From: Diacronema lutheri
Taxonomy: Eukaryota > Haptophyta > Pavlovophyceae > Pavlovales > Pavlovaceae
DNA: 64,000 bases
Direction: 5' to 3'
Assembly: GCA_019448385.1 (NCBI GenBank)
Contig: JAGTXO010000017.1
Location: 124,001-188,000, forward strand
The notes below the pieces were generated by a model. It was not told the origin of the DNA. It ran no database searches and saw only the letters and a program-made list of their open reading frames with translations. A program made the position numbers and the translations under genes. Shown one piece after another: positions 43,105-53,651 of this stretch (position 1 is the first letter of the stretch; each line of letters starts with the position of its first letter).

Positions 43105-46100
43105 GCGCACGTTCTTGAAGCTCGCGCCCAGGGCGCGCGCGGCCGCCTCGGCGCGTGAGGCGTTGCGCGCCGCGTGTGCGCGCGCGGACGCGGCGGCGTC
43201 GTCACACGCGTCGGCGCCGCACGCGCCCGCCGGTGCGCGCCGCCGGCGGCGCGCGGGCGCAGGCGAGCTGGCGCTCGCGGCTGCGCGCGCGCTCGCCTCG
43301 ACGGAGCACGGCGATTTGACGGACGACGCGCTCGAGGCCGCCATCGAGCAGGAGCTGGGCGACGAGCGCGGCCAACTGCTGCTGTGCACGCGGGGCGCAG
43401 CGGCGCAAAGGCCCGCGCTTTGCCGGCTCCTGAAGCACGCGTGCGCGTCGGCGCGCGCGGCGAAGCGCGCGCAATTCACGGTGTTCGTCGTGCGCGCGGC
43501 CACGCGCGGCGAGCGGGGGGGCGCCGCCGCGAGGCGCGTGGACTCGGTGGTCGAGCTGTCGTGCGCGCTGCACGAGAAGGCGGGCGCGCTCGGCGGCCTC
43601 CAGAGCGTCTGTGTGCGTGGCTTCGCCCTCGAGCGCCGCCGGACACTCGACGCTGGCGCCGAGGCCGGCGCGTCCGCCATCGGCCAGGACGAGCAGGTCG
43701 AGGCAGAGGCGGGCGAGGCGTGCGTCGCCGGCGTGACGATGGCCAAGCAGCTGCGTCAGTTTGCCGAGCAAGCTGCCCGCGACGACGTGCTCTTCCACGT
43801 CGCCGTGTCCGAGGCCGACGCCCACGCCCGGCTGGCGCGCGTTGCGGGTGACGATGTCGGCGCGTACAGCGTCGTGCTCGCAGTCGCCGGGCTCGTCTGG
43901 CTGGCCAAGGCCGACGAGGTTGCGCCGGCGGCCGCCCAGCCCGCCGCCGCGCCGCCCGCCGCCTCGCCTGCTGCCGCCACGTCCGCCGACGCCGAGCGCG
44001 ACGCCTCGCCTTCCGACCGCCTGCGCGCGCTGACGCTCGCCGTGCGAGTCGCGCTCGCGCGCGGCGTGCTGCGCCACCTCCTCGCCGACGCGTCGCCGGG
44101 CGCGTCCGCGACCGCTGGCGGTAGTTGCGCGACGCCCGTCGAGGCGGCCGCGTCCGCCGCCGCGCCGCCCGCCACGGGCGTCGTGACGAGTGGCGTTGCG
44201 GCGGGCGCTGTGGCGGCCGCACCGGCTGCTGCGGGCGGGGCGACGGCGGGTGCATCGCCCATCACGCGGCCGGCGAAGCGCGCGCGGCGCACGCTCACCG
44301 CCGCTCCAGCCGCCTCGGCCGTTGCGGCCGCTGGAGGCGCACGCGCTGGCGCACGCGGCGCGGCCGGCGCGCCTCGCGCGCGCGCCGCGCGCGCGCCGGC
44401 CGAGTACGTCTGGCTTGCCATCGCGCGCCGGATGCTGGCGGCGCGACACGCGGCGGCCGCGGGCGGCGACTTTGTCGCGTCGTGCGTCGCCGCGATGCAG
44501 GCCGAGTACGGCGACGGCTGTGCCGTCGTCGTCGGCGACGCGCCTGGTGACGCCTTGGTCGAGGCTGCGGCGGCGGCGCTGCTCGAGGGCAAGCACGCGG
44601 CGGTGAGCCTCGGCTGCGTCGACCGGCCGGCGGTGCTCGTCGTGCAGCGCGCCGTGGACGCGCCCACGTCGCGCGTGCACGGGTGGTGCGCGCACGCGGC
44701 GGGCGCCGCCGAGTTTGACGAGGGCGCCGCGCACGGCGTGTTCAACGCGATCGTCGAGCGCGCGTGGGCGCTGCGTCCGGACCCGGCCGACGGCAGCCCG
44801 CCGCCCACGCGCACGTGGGAGGTCGAGCGCATCGCTGACGACGCGCCCGACCAGGCGGGCGTGGCCGCGCTGCGCGTGCTCTACGCGCTCGTCGCGGCGC
44901 ACGGCCGCTACCGCTCGGCCGCCGCGCTCTCTGGCGCGCTCGCGCAGCTGCACGCGCCCGACGCCGCCGGCGCGCGCGCGGAGGTCGTCGCGGCGGCGTG
45001 CGCGGTGCCGCCCGGCGCGCGGCCGGGCGCCGCGCCGGCGGCCGCGCGGGACGACGCGAGGGAGCGCGCATGGGAGGGCGCTCGGATCGCCGCGCTCGCC
45101 GTCGGCGCGGACGCTGCGCGCAGGCGTGTCGCGCCCGTGCGCGCGCTCGTCGACGCGCTCGGCACGCCACCGACCTCGGCGATCACGGGCGGGCCGGCGG
45201 TGCGGCTCGCGGGCGCGGGCGACGGCGGCCACGGTGCACGGTGGGTGGGCGGGCAGGCGGCGACGCCCGCCGAGCAGCTGCCGAGGGAGCTGCTGCGCGC
45301 CTACCACGAGGCGGTGCTGTGCGTCACGCCCGGCAGCCTCCAGCTCGACTCGGCGGCGCTCGACGCGGTCACGCGGCCGCGCGAAAACGACACGCTGGAA
45401 GGCCTCCTCGCGCGCGTCAGCTGGCAGTGCGGCGCGAGGGCGAGCACGTGCGCCATGCTCGCCACGTTTTCCGAGCAGGCGGGCACCGGCTCGCGCGTCG
45501 CGCTCAAGGCCCTCCGCACGAGCTCCGACCTGGCCGGGCTGACGGCGGCTGCGGTCGGGCAGCAGGCGCCGCAGACGCCGCCGCCGCCGCTGCTCGTGAT
45601 GCTCGGCCGCTGCCCCAGCCCGCTCGTCGGCAGCGGCCTCTTTCCGCCCGACCGCGCGACGGGCGAGCCGGCGGTGCACGCGGCGACGTCCGAGCTCGCC
45701 GTCGAGCTGCTGCGCGACGCGCGCGCGCTGGCCGGCACGGACGGGCGGCTCGTCGTGCTGTGCCTCGAGGCGTCCAACCCGCTCTGGTTCTGCCCCAAGG
45801 TGCGCGAGCTCGAGCTGCCGCGGACGCGGTCGGACGGCGTGCGCGCGTCCGGCTGCACCTGCCCTGCGACGTGCAGCGATGCGCGCGGCGCGGCGGGTGG
45901 CGCTGCCCGCGGCGCATCGACGCGGCCGGCGGCGCGCGCGATCAACAAGGCGGTGCTCGACCACTTCGTCGCGCTTTTCGGCCGCGAGGGCTTCGCGACC
46001 TTTGAGTTTGCGGGCGGCGGCGAGGCGAGCTGGCTGTGCGACAGCGCGGCCGGCACGACGACCGTCGCGGCGTGCGCGTCGCTCCCGCCGCGCATGGGCG

Positions 46101-49100
46101 ATGGGCAGCTGGCCATCCGGCGGCACACGCTCGGCACGGGCGCCGACGCGCCGGCGCACGCCGTCGTCTCGCTCCGCGTCGCGCACGTGAGCCACGCCAT
46201 CCGCCGCGCGGCGGACGACGGCGGCGCGCGCGCCGAGCGGATGGCGCGCGCCGCGCGCGCGTTTTGCGATGTGGCGGCCGCGCTGCGCGTCGACGCGATC
46301 CTGGCGGAGGTGCCCGAGGACCGCCCGACGGGCACGCCCTTCCTTGGCGGGCTGCTCGAGTTTTGGAACAAACGCCACGGGAGCTCGACGGCGCCAGCCA
46401 CGCTCGCGCTCGGAGACGTGCGCGAGGTGGCCAAGCGGACGGCCGACGCAGCGGCCGGCCGAGCGGACGAGGTCCCTGCGGCTGGCCGTCCGCAGGTCGC
46501 GGCGCGCGCGTGCGCTGGCGCGATTGGCGGCGGCGCGGGCGCGGCGGGCGCCTCGGACGCTGCGCCCCGTGCACTGGCGGGCGCGTCGGGTGCGCGCACG
46601 GACGGCGGCCCTGCCGACGCACCGCGCCAGCTGGAGAGCCGCTACGGCGAGGCGAGCAAGCTCGACCTACCCCAAGATTCCACTACGGGCTGCGTCCTCG
46701 ACGCTCGCGAGGCCCAGGACCGCGCGCGCGTGCCTGCTGCGCCCGACGGCACAGCGCTGCGCCGCGTGCTCGACGCCGTCGGCGCGGGCGCGCCCGCGCA
46801 GCGCAGCCCGCGCTGGCACGACGAGCGATGGGAGGAGGTCACGGGCAGCAAGGTTGGCGACGTCGTGAACGACAACGCCGGCGTCGCGCACGAGACGCTC
46901 ACCGACGAGTACGTGCACCGGCGGCGGCGCGAGGTGCGGACCAAGGCGACGACCGCGGGCATCCTCGGCGAGGCCGTCGCGCTGCGCAAGCTGGCGGCCG
47001 CGTACGGCATCACCGTCGTGTGCAACCTGCCGATGGTGCGTGCGGACCCGCACGACAAGAGCGCGCCGTTCGCCTTCTCGCCGGACGGGCTCGCCATCCT
47101 CCCCGAAGACAACGAGCAGGTCCTCGTCGAGGTGAAGACGCTCACCAAGGCGGACGCCAAGGCGCACGAGGACGGGCCGCCGCAGCCGCACCGCGATCAG
47201 CTGCAGCTCGGCATGCACGTCCTCGGCGTGCGCAAAGCGCTCTACGTGCAGTACCTCAGGCACGAGGACCGGATCGTCGTGCACGTCGTGACGCGCGGCG
47301 CCGGCTGGCTTGCATTCGCGCAGCCGAGGGTGCAGGCCTTCTGGGCGCGCGTCGTCGAGCGGCGCGCGCGGCTCGAGCGCGCGCGCGCCGACCACCCGGC
47401 TGCGAGCCGGCGGCACCGGCGGCAGCAGACGCCGGCCGGGCCGCCGCTCGTGCTCGCGCTGGACGGGCGCATCCCCGCCGCGCGCGCCGCCGCGCTGCAC
47501 GCCGTCGCGCACGGCACCGCGAGCGCGGCGGCGGTGACGGCGGCGGCGGCGACGGGCGACGCGACGGCGTTGCAAGACGCGATCGCGGCGCTGCGCGCGC
47601 CCGTCGGCAATGCGGCGATCGACAGCGCAGCGCGTGCGGAGCGCGCGGCCGTCGAGCGGGCGATCGCGTACCTCGGGCAGCCGGCAGGCGACGCCGCCGC
47701 CCGCGGCACGGCCGAGGCGGCCGAGGAGGAGAGGACGGTCGACGCCGACATCTGCGCGTTGCTGCACCAGCTCGGCGCGAGCGTGGCGCACGTGCACGTC
47801 GAGGACGCGGATTGCGTCACGCGTGAGCACTGGGGCGGGGCGGTGCTCGCTGCAGCGGGCGACCCGTCGAGCGCCCCCGCCATTTCGAGCGTCATCGTCG
47901 CGCACATCGTGCGCCTCGCCGGCTTTGGCGTCGAGCTCCCGCAGTCGATTCGCGTCGCCCCCAGCACGGCCGACTGGCACGAGGGCTGGCTCGACGTGCA
48001 GTGCGTGCTGCTGCGCACGCGCCGGCGCGGGCGGCGCGACGACGACTTTGTGGCCGTCGTCAGGCGCGGTGGGCGCTGGTTTGCGTGCGAGCCCGGCCGC
48101 GCGCGGCGGCTGCAGTGGCGGTCGGTCCTGCGCCGCGCGCGCGGCGGCGTCGACGGGACCGGCGAGGAGGCGTTCGCGGTCGTCTACGTGCGGCGCGGCG
48201 ACGCGGCCGGCGACGCGGCTGGCGACGCGCAGGCCGAACGGGCGCGCGGCGGGCGCGCGCGCAGGCGCACGCGCGGCGGCACGCGCAAGCGCAAGCGCGG
48301 CGCCTCCGCCGGGCTCGAGGCGGCCGCGCCCGCCGGCGCGCCGGCTGCCGCGCCCGCCGGCGCGCCGGCGGGCGCTGCTCACCGCCCGCCCGCCATGCGC
48401 GCGACGGTCGCCGCGCGCACCACGCGCTCTGTGACCGACGCGCGGCACTCGGCGCCTGCCGCCACGGTTGCACCTGTCTTCGACTGGCGCGCCGGCCGCC
48501 CGCCCCCCGCCGCTCGAGCCCGCCACCCGCGGCCGCGTGGGCGCGCGCCACCGGGCAAGGCCTGGGACAGCGTCTCGGGTGCGTGGGCGGACAAGCCGAC
48601 TGGTGCTGCCGTCGCCGGCGCGCCGCCGCCGCTGCCGCCCGCCGCCGCGCCGCCGCCCACCGCCGCGCCGCCGCCCGCCGCCGCGCCGCCGCCCGCCGTC
48701 GCGCCGCCGCCCGCCGCCGCGCCGCCGCCGCCGCCGCCACCGGCGGCGCTCAACCGCTGGCAGCACGTCGGCGCGGGCGGCAGCGCGGCGGGCCGGCGGC
48801 TCGCGGCCATCGCACGGCGGCAGCGCGGCGTGCGCGCGCCGCCGCCCACCGCGCGCTTCCTCGCTACGCTGCCGCCACCGCCACGCGACGGCCTCGCGCG
48901 CACGAGCAAGCAGGCGCGCGCGAGGCGCAACGCGGACGGACGGCCGGCGCACGCGCGCGCGGCCAACGCGCGCGCCTTCTACCGCGGCGTGGAGCTCGGC
49001 GTGCACGCGACGCGCGCCATCGTCGACGCGCGCCACGCCGACCTGCCGCAGGCCGTCTTCGTGGCGGAGGCGCGGGCGATCGTCGCGCGCTCCGCCGGCG

Positions 49101-52100
49101 GCGGCGCGCTGCTCGCGCCGGACGACGTGCGCGACCTGTGCGACGCGCAGACGGACGCCGATCGCGCTGCGATCTGGGCGTCGGTGGGCGCGCACGAGGC
49201 GTCGCGCATCTTCGCGCTCGTCACGCGCAACGCGAGCTTGGCGGGCGCGGCGCTGCTCGTGCTGCACACGCCGGCGGGCGCGCCGGCGCGCGCGCTCGGG
49301 CTCGTGGCGACGCGCTCGCGCGCGCCGTCGACGGGCGCGCCGCGCGACGCGCACAGGGCGCTGGTGCAGCGGTTGGACGTGCTGATGGACGCGATCGCCG
49401 CGGCGCGAGGCGCGTCGCCGCTCGAGCTCGAGCTCGCGCTCGCGCCCGAGCCGCAGAGCGCGTGCAACGCGCGTGCGGCCGCGCTGCTCTGCCTGCAGGC
49501 CGTCGCGGACGCGAGCGACCGTCCCGCCGCTGAGGACGCGCTGGCCGCGCTCGACGACGCGCGCGGCATCGACCGGCACTGCCACGCCGTCCGGCAGCAG
49601 ATCGAGGCGAAGCTCGCGTGGCGGCGCGCCGACGGCGCCGTCGGCGTTGACGGCGCCGACGGCGCGCCCGCGCTCGCGCCTGCCGCCGCACCGCCGGCGT
49701 GCGCGCCGGCGCACGCTGCCGGCGAGGCGGCAGTCGACCAGGCGATCGTCACGCGGGTGCGCGACGCGCTGCGCGCGTGGGCGACGACTGGCACCGCGCC
49801 CAGCGCGGCGGCGCTCGACGACGCCTGCGCCGCGTACACGGCGCGCGCACGCGCGCGCAAGGACGCGCGCACGGCGCTGGGCCCGACGCGCGCGGCCGAG
49901 CTGCTCGCCGCGGCCGCGCGCTGCGGAGCCGACGGGGCGGATGCCGCGCGCGCGCTGCTCGGCGGCACGCCGCGCCTGCTCGTCGTGCTCCTCTGCGTGC
50001 CCGTCGCCGCGCCGTCCGGCGAGCCGCCGCGCCCGGTCGGGCTGCTCGTCGCCGACCGGCCGACGGACGACTCGCGCCCGGCCGCGCTCGTGCGCTACGA
50101 CTTTGCGCCGCTCGACGCGGACGTGGCCGCCGCGGTCGGCGCGCATGCCGTCGCGCTGGCCAGTGCGATCTGGCCGCTGCTCGCGGCCGAGGGGGAGCCG
50201 CAGCCATCGCCCGTCGTGCGCTCGCAGCCGCGCGGCGGCGACGATGGCGCGCGTGCGCTCGCAACGTTCGCGTGCCTCGACGCGCTGATGACCGCCAGCG
50301 TCGGCGCGCACGGCCTCGCGGGCGGCGCGGGCATGCTGCCCGCGCTGGTCGCGCGAGGCGCCGCGGCCGCCCAGCGCGAGCGGCAGCTGCGCGCGGCCGC
50401 CGAGAGGCTGGGCGGCACGGTCGCTGGGTGGCCGGACACGGGCGCGAGCGCGGCGGGCGCGAGCGTCGACGAGGAGGCGCGCACGTACGAGGTCGAGGCG
50501 GTCGTCGACGAGCGCCGCAAGGCGGGCAAGAAGTTGACGTTCGAGTTCCGGGTCAGGTGGCGGGGCTACGACGAGAGCGCCGACACGTGGGAGCCTGAGG
50601 CCAACGTGAGCAGCGACCTCGTCGCCCAGTTCCGCAAGACGCGCGACGAGCAGAAGCGGCGCGCGGGCGGATCGGGCAGCGGCAGCGGCGGCGCGGGCGC
50701 GGCGTCGGCATTGGCGTCGGCGCCGCTTCGCGCGCACGGCGTGTCGGGCGCCGCGGGCAAGCGCGCCGCGGCGGGTGCTGCCGCGAGCGCGCGCGACGCC
50801 GCGGGCGCGCGCGCGCCGAGCGTTCCCCGCGCGCGCGGCGTCGAGCGCGCGCGCGTGGACGAGCCCGCTGCGCCGAGCGCGCGCGCCGCCGGCGGCGCGA
50901 CGGCGCGCACGCGCGGCAGCGTGCTCCCGGGCTTCGTGGTCAAGCGCTCGACGCTCAACGCGGGGCCGCAGGCGGTGACGGCGCAGCCCGGTGCGCGGAA
51001 GGAGCTGCGGCGCATCGCGGCGGCCGTGCACAGGCTCACGACACAGGCGTACCGCGCCATCAACAAGGTGGTGCGCGACGAGGCTGCGGTGGCGAGCGCG
51101 CAGGCCGTCGGCGCGGCGTCGGGCGGCCCGTCGACAAGCGTGCACACGTCGACCACGATGGACAAGGGAACCGTCCGTGCGATCTTCTCGGCGATCGGCT
51201 GGCACAAGGACGTGAGCACGTACGGTGCAGCGGCCCGAGGCAAGCCCGCCGAGCAAGCCGCCGCGCAGACCAAGGCGGCGACGGCGCGCGCCGTCGGCGA
51301 GATGGCCGACGGCGTCCAGCCCGTCTGCGCGGTGGGCCTCGATAAGATCCTCGCGGAGGAGGCGACGCAGGTGTCCACCGCGTGCCTGATGCACCCATCG
51401 CGCGTCGTGAACGGGCTGCTCCGCGACGTCGTCCGCGCGGCAGTCGAGCGCGACGAGGCGCTCGTCGCGCTGCCCGAGATGCAGCGAAACGCGCGCGTGC
51501 GCGAGCTGTGCGAGCGGCTGCTGCGCGGCGACGTGGAGGGCGCGCGCGTCGGCTGCCCCGCCGCGCTCGACCGCCACCTGCCCGACATGGTCCTCCACAA
51601 GATCAACTACGAGTGCGCGCCCACGAAAAGGTGGAACTACGACCGGCACACGACGCGCTACTTCCTCGTGCAGATCCGCAACCTGCAGCACGTGGCCAAG
51701 GGGCAGGCGCTGCTCTGCCGGCTCGCGCGCCTGTACACGCAGCTCACCGACCGGCCGCCGCGGTATAATGTGGCGCCGCTGCGCACGCACAATGTGCGCG
51801 CGAGGCGCGGCTGCCGCTACCGCCGCCGAGCGCCCAAGCGCGCGCGCCGCCGCCGTGCGCGCCGCCCCGCGGCCAGGTTGGTCACGCGCCCGCGCGCTCG
51901 CGCGCCGCGCGCTGCGCGCAGGTGCCGCGCAACGTGCGCCTCACCGCGAACGCCATCTGGGAGACGCTCCCGGACGACGAGCGCAAGGAGCTGCGCGCGC
52001 GGCTCAAGGCGCTGGACCTGCGCGACCACGATGGCGAGCCGATCAAGTGGACCGCTCAAGGCGGCTCGTTTGTCCCGCCAATGTCCGACGTGCGCGTCAG

Positions 52101-53651
52101 GTACGCGGTCTTCGCGACGCGCTTCGACATCTCCAACCGCGTCTTCGACTACGCCGGGCGCGAGCGGCCGCCGGCCGATCTGCCGTGGCACGCGCGGCGC
52201 TCGTGGGTGGGCCTCGCGCCGCTGCCGCGCGTGCCGCTCCCGGGCCGGCAGCCCGTCACGTCGGTGGTGACGGATGGCGTCGCCGTGCACGCCGTCGCGA
52301 CCGTCCTCGTGCCGAAGGCGCAGGCGCCGGCCGGCAGCTCGAGCGTCCTGCACCGCTGGCGCCGGCCGGACGGGCGCATCGCCGTCGCGCTCGGCTCCGA
52401 GCTGCGGCGGGCGATCGACATCGAGGAGGCGGTCGTCGTCGCGGCCGACCCGAACATGGGCAACATCACCACCTACTCTGCGCACGTCGGGCGGGCGGCC
52501 GTCTGGCGGCAGTTCACGCAGCGCGCGCGCGCGCGCGCGCCGCGGGCTTTGCGCGCGAGACGGCCAAGACCAACGCGGCGCGGCGGCGCGTGCGCACCGA
52601 CGGGCGCGGCGAGGAGTTCAGCGTGGAGGCGGACGAGGCGCGGCTTGGCGAGGCGCACAGCGCCAAGGTGCTCGACGCGGGCAAATACATCGCCTTCCAC
52701 CGCGAGAGCGCGCGGGTGCGCGAGCGCGCCGCCGAGCACGTGTACGACGCGCCGGCGCGCCGCAAGGAGCGCTGGCGGCGCGACAGCGGCGGGCGGTCCA
52801 ACGCGGCGCGCGTCGCCGAGGCGCTCATCGCGGCGCACTGCGTCGACGGCGTGACGCGCGACCGGCTGCTCGTGTGCGTGGGCAAGTGGCTGCACGACCA
52901 CAAGGGCGCGCAGCCCAAGGGCGCGCCGCCCGCCTTCCAGGTGGGGCTGCTGCGCGAGCTGCGGCGGCGCGGCGTCGCGGCCGTCTTCGTACCCGAGCCG
53001 TACACGTCGATGCACTGCTCGATGCCGCGGCTCGCCAAGGGCGGCAGGCTGCAGCGCTGCGGCGCGGAGCTCGCGCAGAACCCGCGCCTGCCCGTGGCAA
53101 AGGGCGGCACGCGCACGGTGCACGCGCTCGTCATCTGCCCGGCGTGCAACGGCGGCAAGAAGCCCGTGCACCGCGACTACAACGCCGCGCGCAACATCTT
53201 CTACGACGTGCACGACATTGCGGCGCGCGCGGCCGGGCGCGACACCACGTCGACGCCTGAGCGCTTTGCCCTCGTGCTCGCCTGGTGGGCGCGCGGCGAG
53301 GTGTGGGAGCGTGAGGAGCGCATGGTGCACGGCGAGGGCGACGACTGCGACGACGAGGGCGACGGCGGCGACGAGGGCGACGACGAGGGCGACGACGACG
53401 ACGACGACGACGCCAGCGGCGACGGCGGCGGCGGCGAGGGCGAGGGCGACGGCGACGGCGACGGAGGCGGCGGCGGCGACGACGACGATGACGGCGGGGG
53501 AGGCGGCGGCGGCGACGGCGGTGGCGACGACGGCGGCGGGCGCGGCGGCGGTGGCGGCGGCGGCGCTCGCGCCCGCACCCCCGCCCGCGGAGCTGCCAGC
53601 GCCAGTGCCGGCGGCGGCAGCGCGCGCGGGCCGAAGCGCGGCCGGCGTTGA
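34750..53651 (+). CDS. Giant multi-domain protein ending in a Fanzor nuclease (~6,200 residues)
   Basis: From the ATG at 34750 one sense frame is open to 38427. An intron 38428-38560 (GTAGGC..GCGCAG, phase 0) joins two halves of a coiled coil. Then 13.2 kb (38561-51793) is open without a stop. A second intron 51794-51921 (GTGCGC..GCGCAG, phase 0) falls inside the Fanzor domain, and the last part ends at 53651. Domain order: C48-like protease core (residues ~20-195), unknown region, membrane helix, coiled coil, long Ala/Arg-rich stretch, 24-residue-type repeats, second C48-like core, poly-Ala, several unrecognised or degenerate modules, YqaJ-type nuclease, chromodomain, Fanzor, acidic Gly tail. 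One further frame change occurs late in the Fanzor part in a GC-dinucleotide run. That it is one polypeptide is inferred from open frame and splice phase; it could be several genes or be processed by its own protease modules. No capsid or polymerase is seen. Confidence 0.5.
38030..38720 (+). other. Membrane helix and split coiled coil in the giant protein
   Basis: One hydrophobic helix (LRIVATVALGGAVFAGVSAL VVACA-type) at about 38,040-38,115 is followed by a charged linker and a helical heptad region (AARKAVGKAEGNCRKAARRL, ARLHLAALGEEEAQQRVLDA). After the 133-bp intron 38428-38560 it continues LRLQQAHFGMREDADADVRR AHEALRRARQ-type. The restored heptads on both sides support the intron. Confidence 0.6.
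41670..41935 (+). repeat. In-frame tandem repeat coding AFAPAADGVFxAPL
   Basis: Four to five degenerate units of about 60-66 bp within the giant frame, each coding (S/A)AFAPAADGVF(C/P)APL(V/G)A. Units have diverged but all keep frame, which supports translation of this stretch. Confidence 0.75.
42040..42720 (+). other. C48/Ulp1-adenain-like cysteine protease core 2
   Basis: Second clan-CE-like core in the giant frame. Catalytic candidates: His codon 42404 in SGHFTALRLVRV, Asp codon 42473 in DAVLVDTLASP, Gln codon 42596 and Cys codon 42611 in QRGATCGLAIVGAL. The 'Q-x4-C-G' form is close to Ulp1/adenain consensus. Preceded by a helical region and CEVVLRVHGQAGG. Further modules downstream (for instance APDQAGVAALRVLYALVAA near 44,850 and EPQSACNARAAALLCLQAV near 49,450) look like decayed relatives lacking part of the triad. 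Confidence 0.5.
43010..43104 (+). repeat. GCC trinucleotide run coding poly-Ala
   Basis: About 31 GCC codons in the giant frame directly after a Pro/Gly-rich linker. Likely length-variable. Confidence 0.95.
46790..47400 (+). other. YqaJ/lambda-exonuclease-type nuclease domain
   Basis: PD-(D/E)xK nuclease domain in the giant frame. Seen in order: SPRWHDERWEEVTGSKVGDV (start, 'W...R...ItaS'), AGILGEAVALRKLAA (Glu), FAFSPDGLAILP (Asp), QVLVEVKTLTK (E-x-K) and DQLQLGMHVLGVRKALYVQY (Gln). All four conserved acidic/lysine positions of the YqaJ viral recombinase family are present, so it may be active. In phages and large DNA viruses such enzymes resect DNA ends for recombination. Here it would act next to the Fanzor, perhaps in donor repair or element insertion. 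Confidence 0.75.
50480..50655 (+). other. Chromodomain just upstream of the Fanzor
   Basis: The frame codes YEVEAVVDERRKAGKKLTFE FRVRWRGYDESADTWEPEANVS-type sequence. 'Y.VE.I...R......YLV.W.GY....TWEP..N' is the chromodomain signature, with the three aromatic cage positions (Y, W, Y/W) present. Chromodomains bind methylated histone tails and guide chromovirus integrases to heterochromatin. A Gly/Ser/Ala linker of about 90 residues joins it to the Fanzor N-terminus. Confidence 0.85.
50920..53651 (+). CDS. Fanzor (eukaryotic TnpB homologue) RNA-guided nuclease part
   Basis: The segment begins FVVKRSTLNAG and RKELRRIAAAVHRLTTQAYR (family N-terminal helices). It continues HKINYECAPTKRWNYDRHTT, PPRYNVAPLRTHN joined by the 51794-51921 intron to VPRNVRLTANAIWETLP (the 'fnl.P....vp.hi.id...l' block). 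RuvC-I Asp lies in VVAADPNMGNITTYS (codon 52447). The zinc ribbon is EPYTSMHCSMP, LQRCGAE and ICPACNGG. RuvC-III is VHRDYNAARNIFYDVHDIA. Fanzors cut DNA guided by an omega-RNA encoded at the element end. Catalytic-type residues look present, but one further frame change in a GC-dinucleotide run leaves activity uncertain. The tail is Asp/Gly-rich. The spliceosomal-type intron shows the gene is adapted to a eukaryotic nucleus. Confidence 0.85.
53330..53640 (+). repeat. Acidic Asp/Glu-Gly repeat tail
   Basis: GAC/GAG/GGC-rich simple sequence coding a D/E-G tail of about 100 residues at the end of the Fanzor frame, finishing with a basic RGPKRGRR, which could be a nuclear localisation signal. Confidence 0.75.

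Noticed and set aside
46667-51790. 1,707-codon minus-strand open frame
   Set aside because: Arg/His/Ala-rich with no domain; it is the mirror of the plus-strand frame that carries the YqaJ, chromodomain and Fanzor domains.
26469-53651. A complete Polinton or giant-virus insertion
   Set aside because: No capsid, packaging ATPase or B-family polymerase is recognised; only helicase and nuclease parts recall viruses.
34750-53651. LTR retrotransposon because of the chromodomain
   Set aside because: No reverse transcriptase, RNase H, integrase or LTRs are seen.
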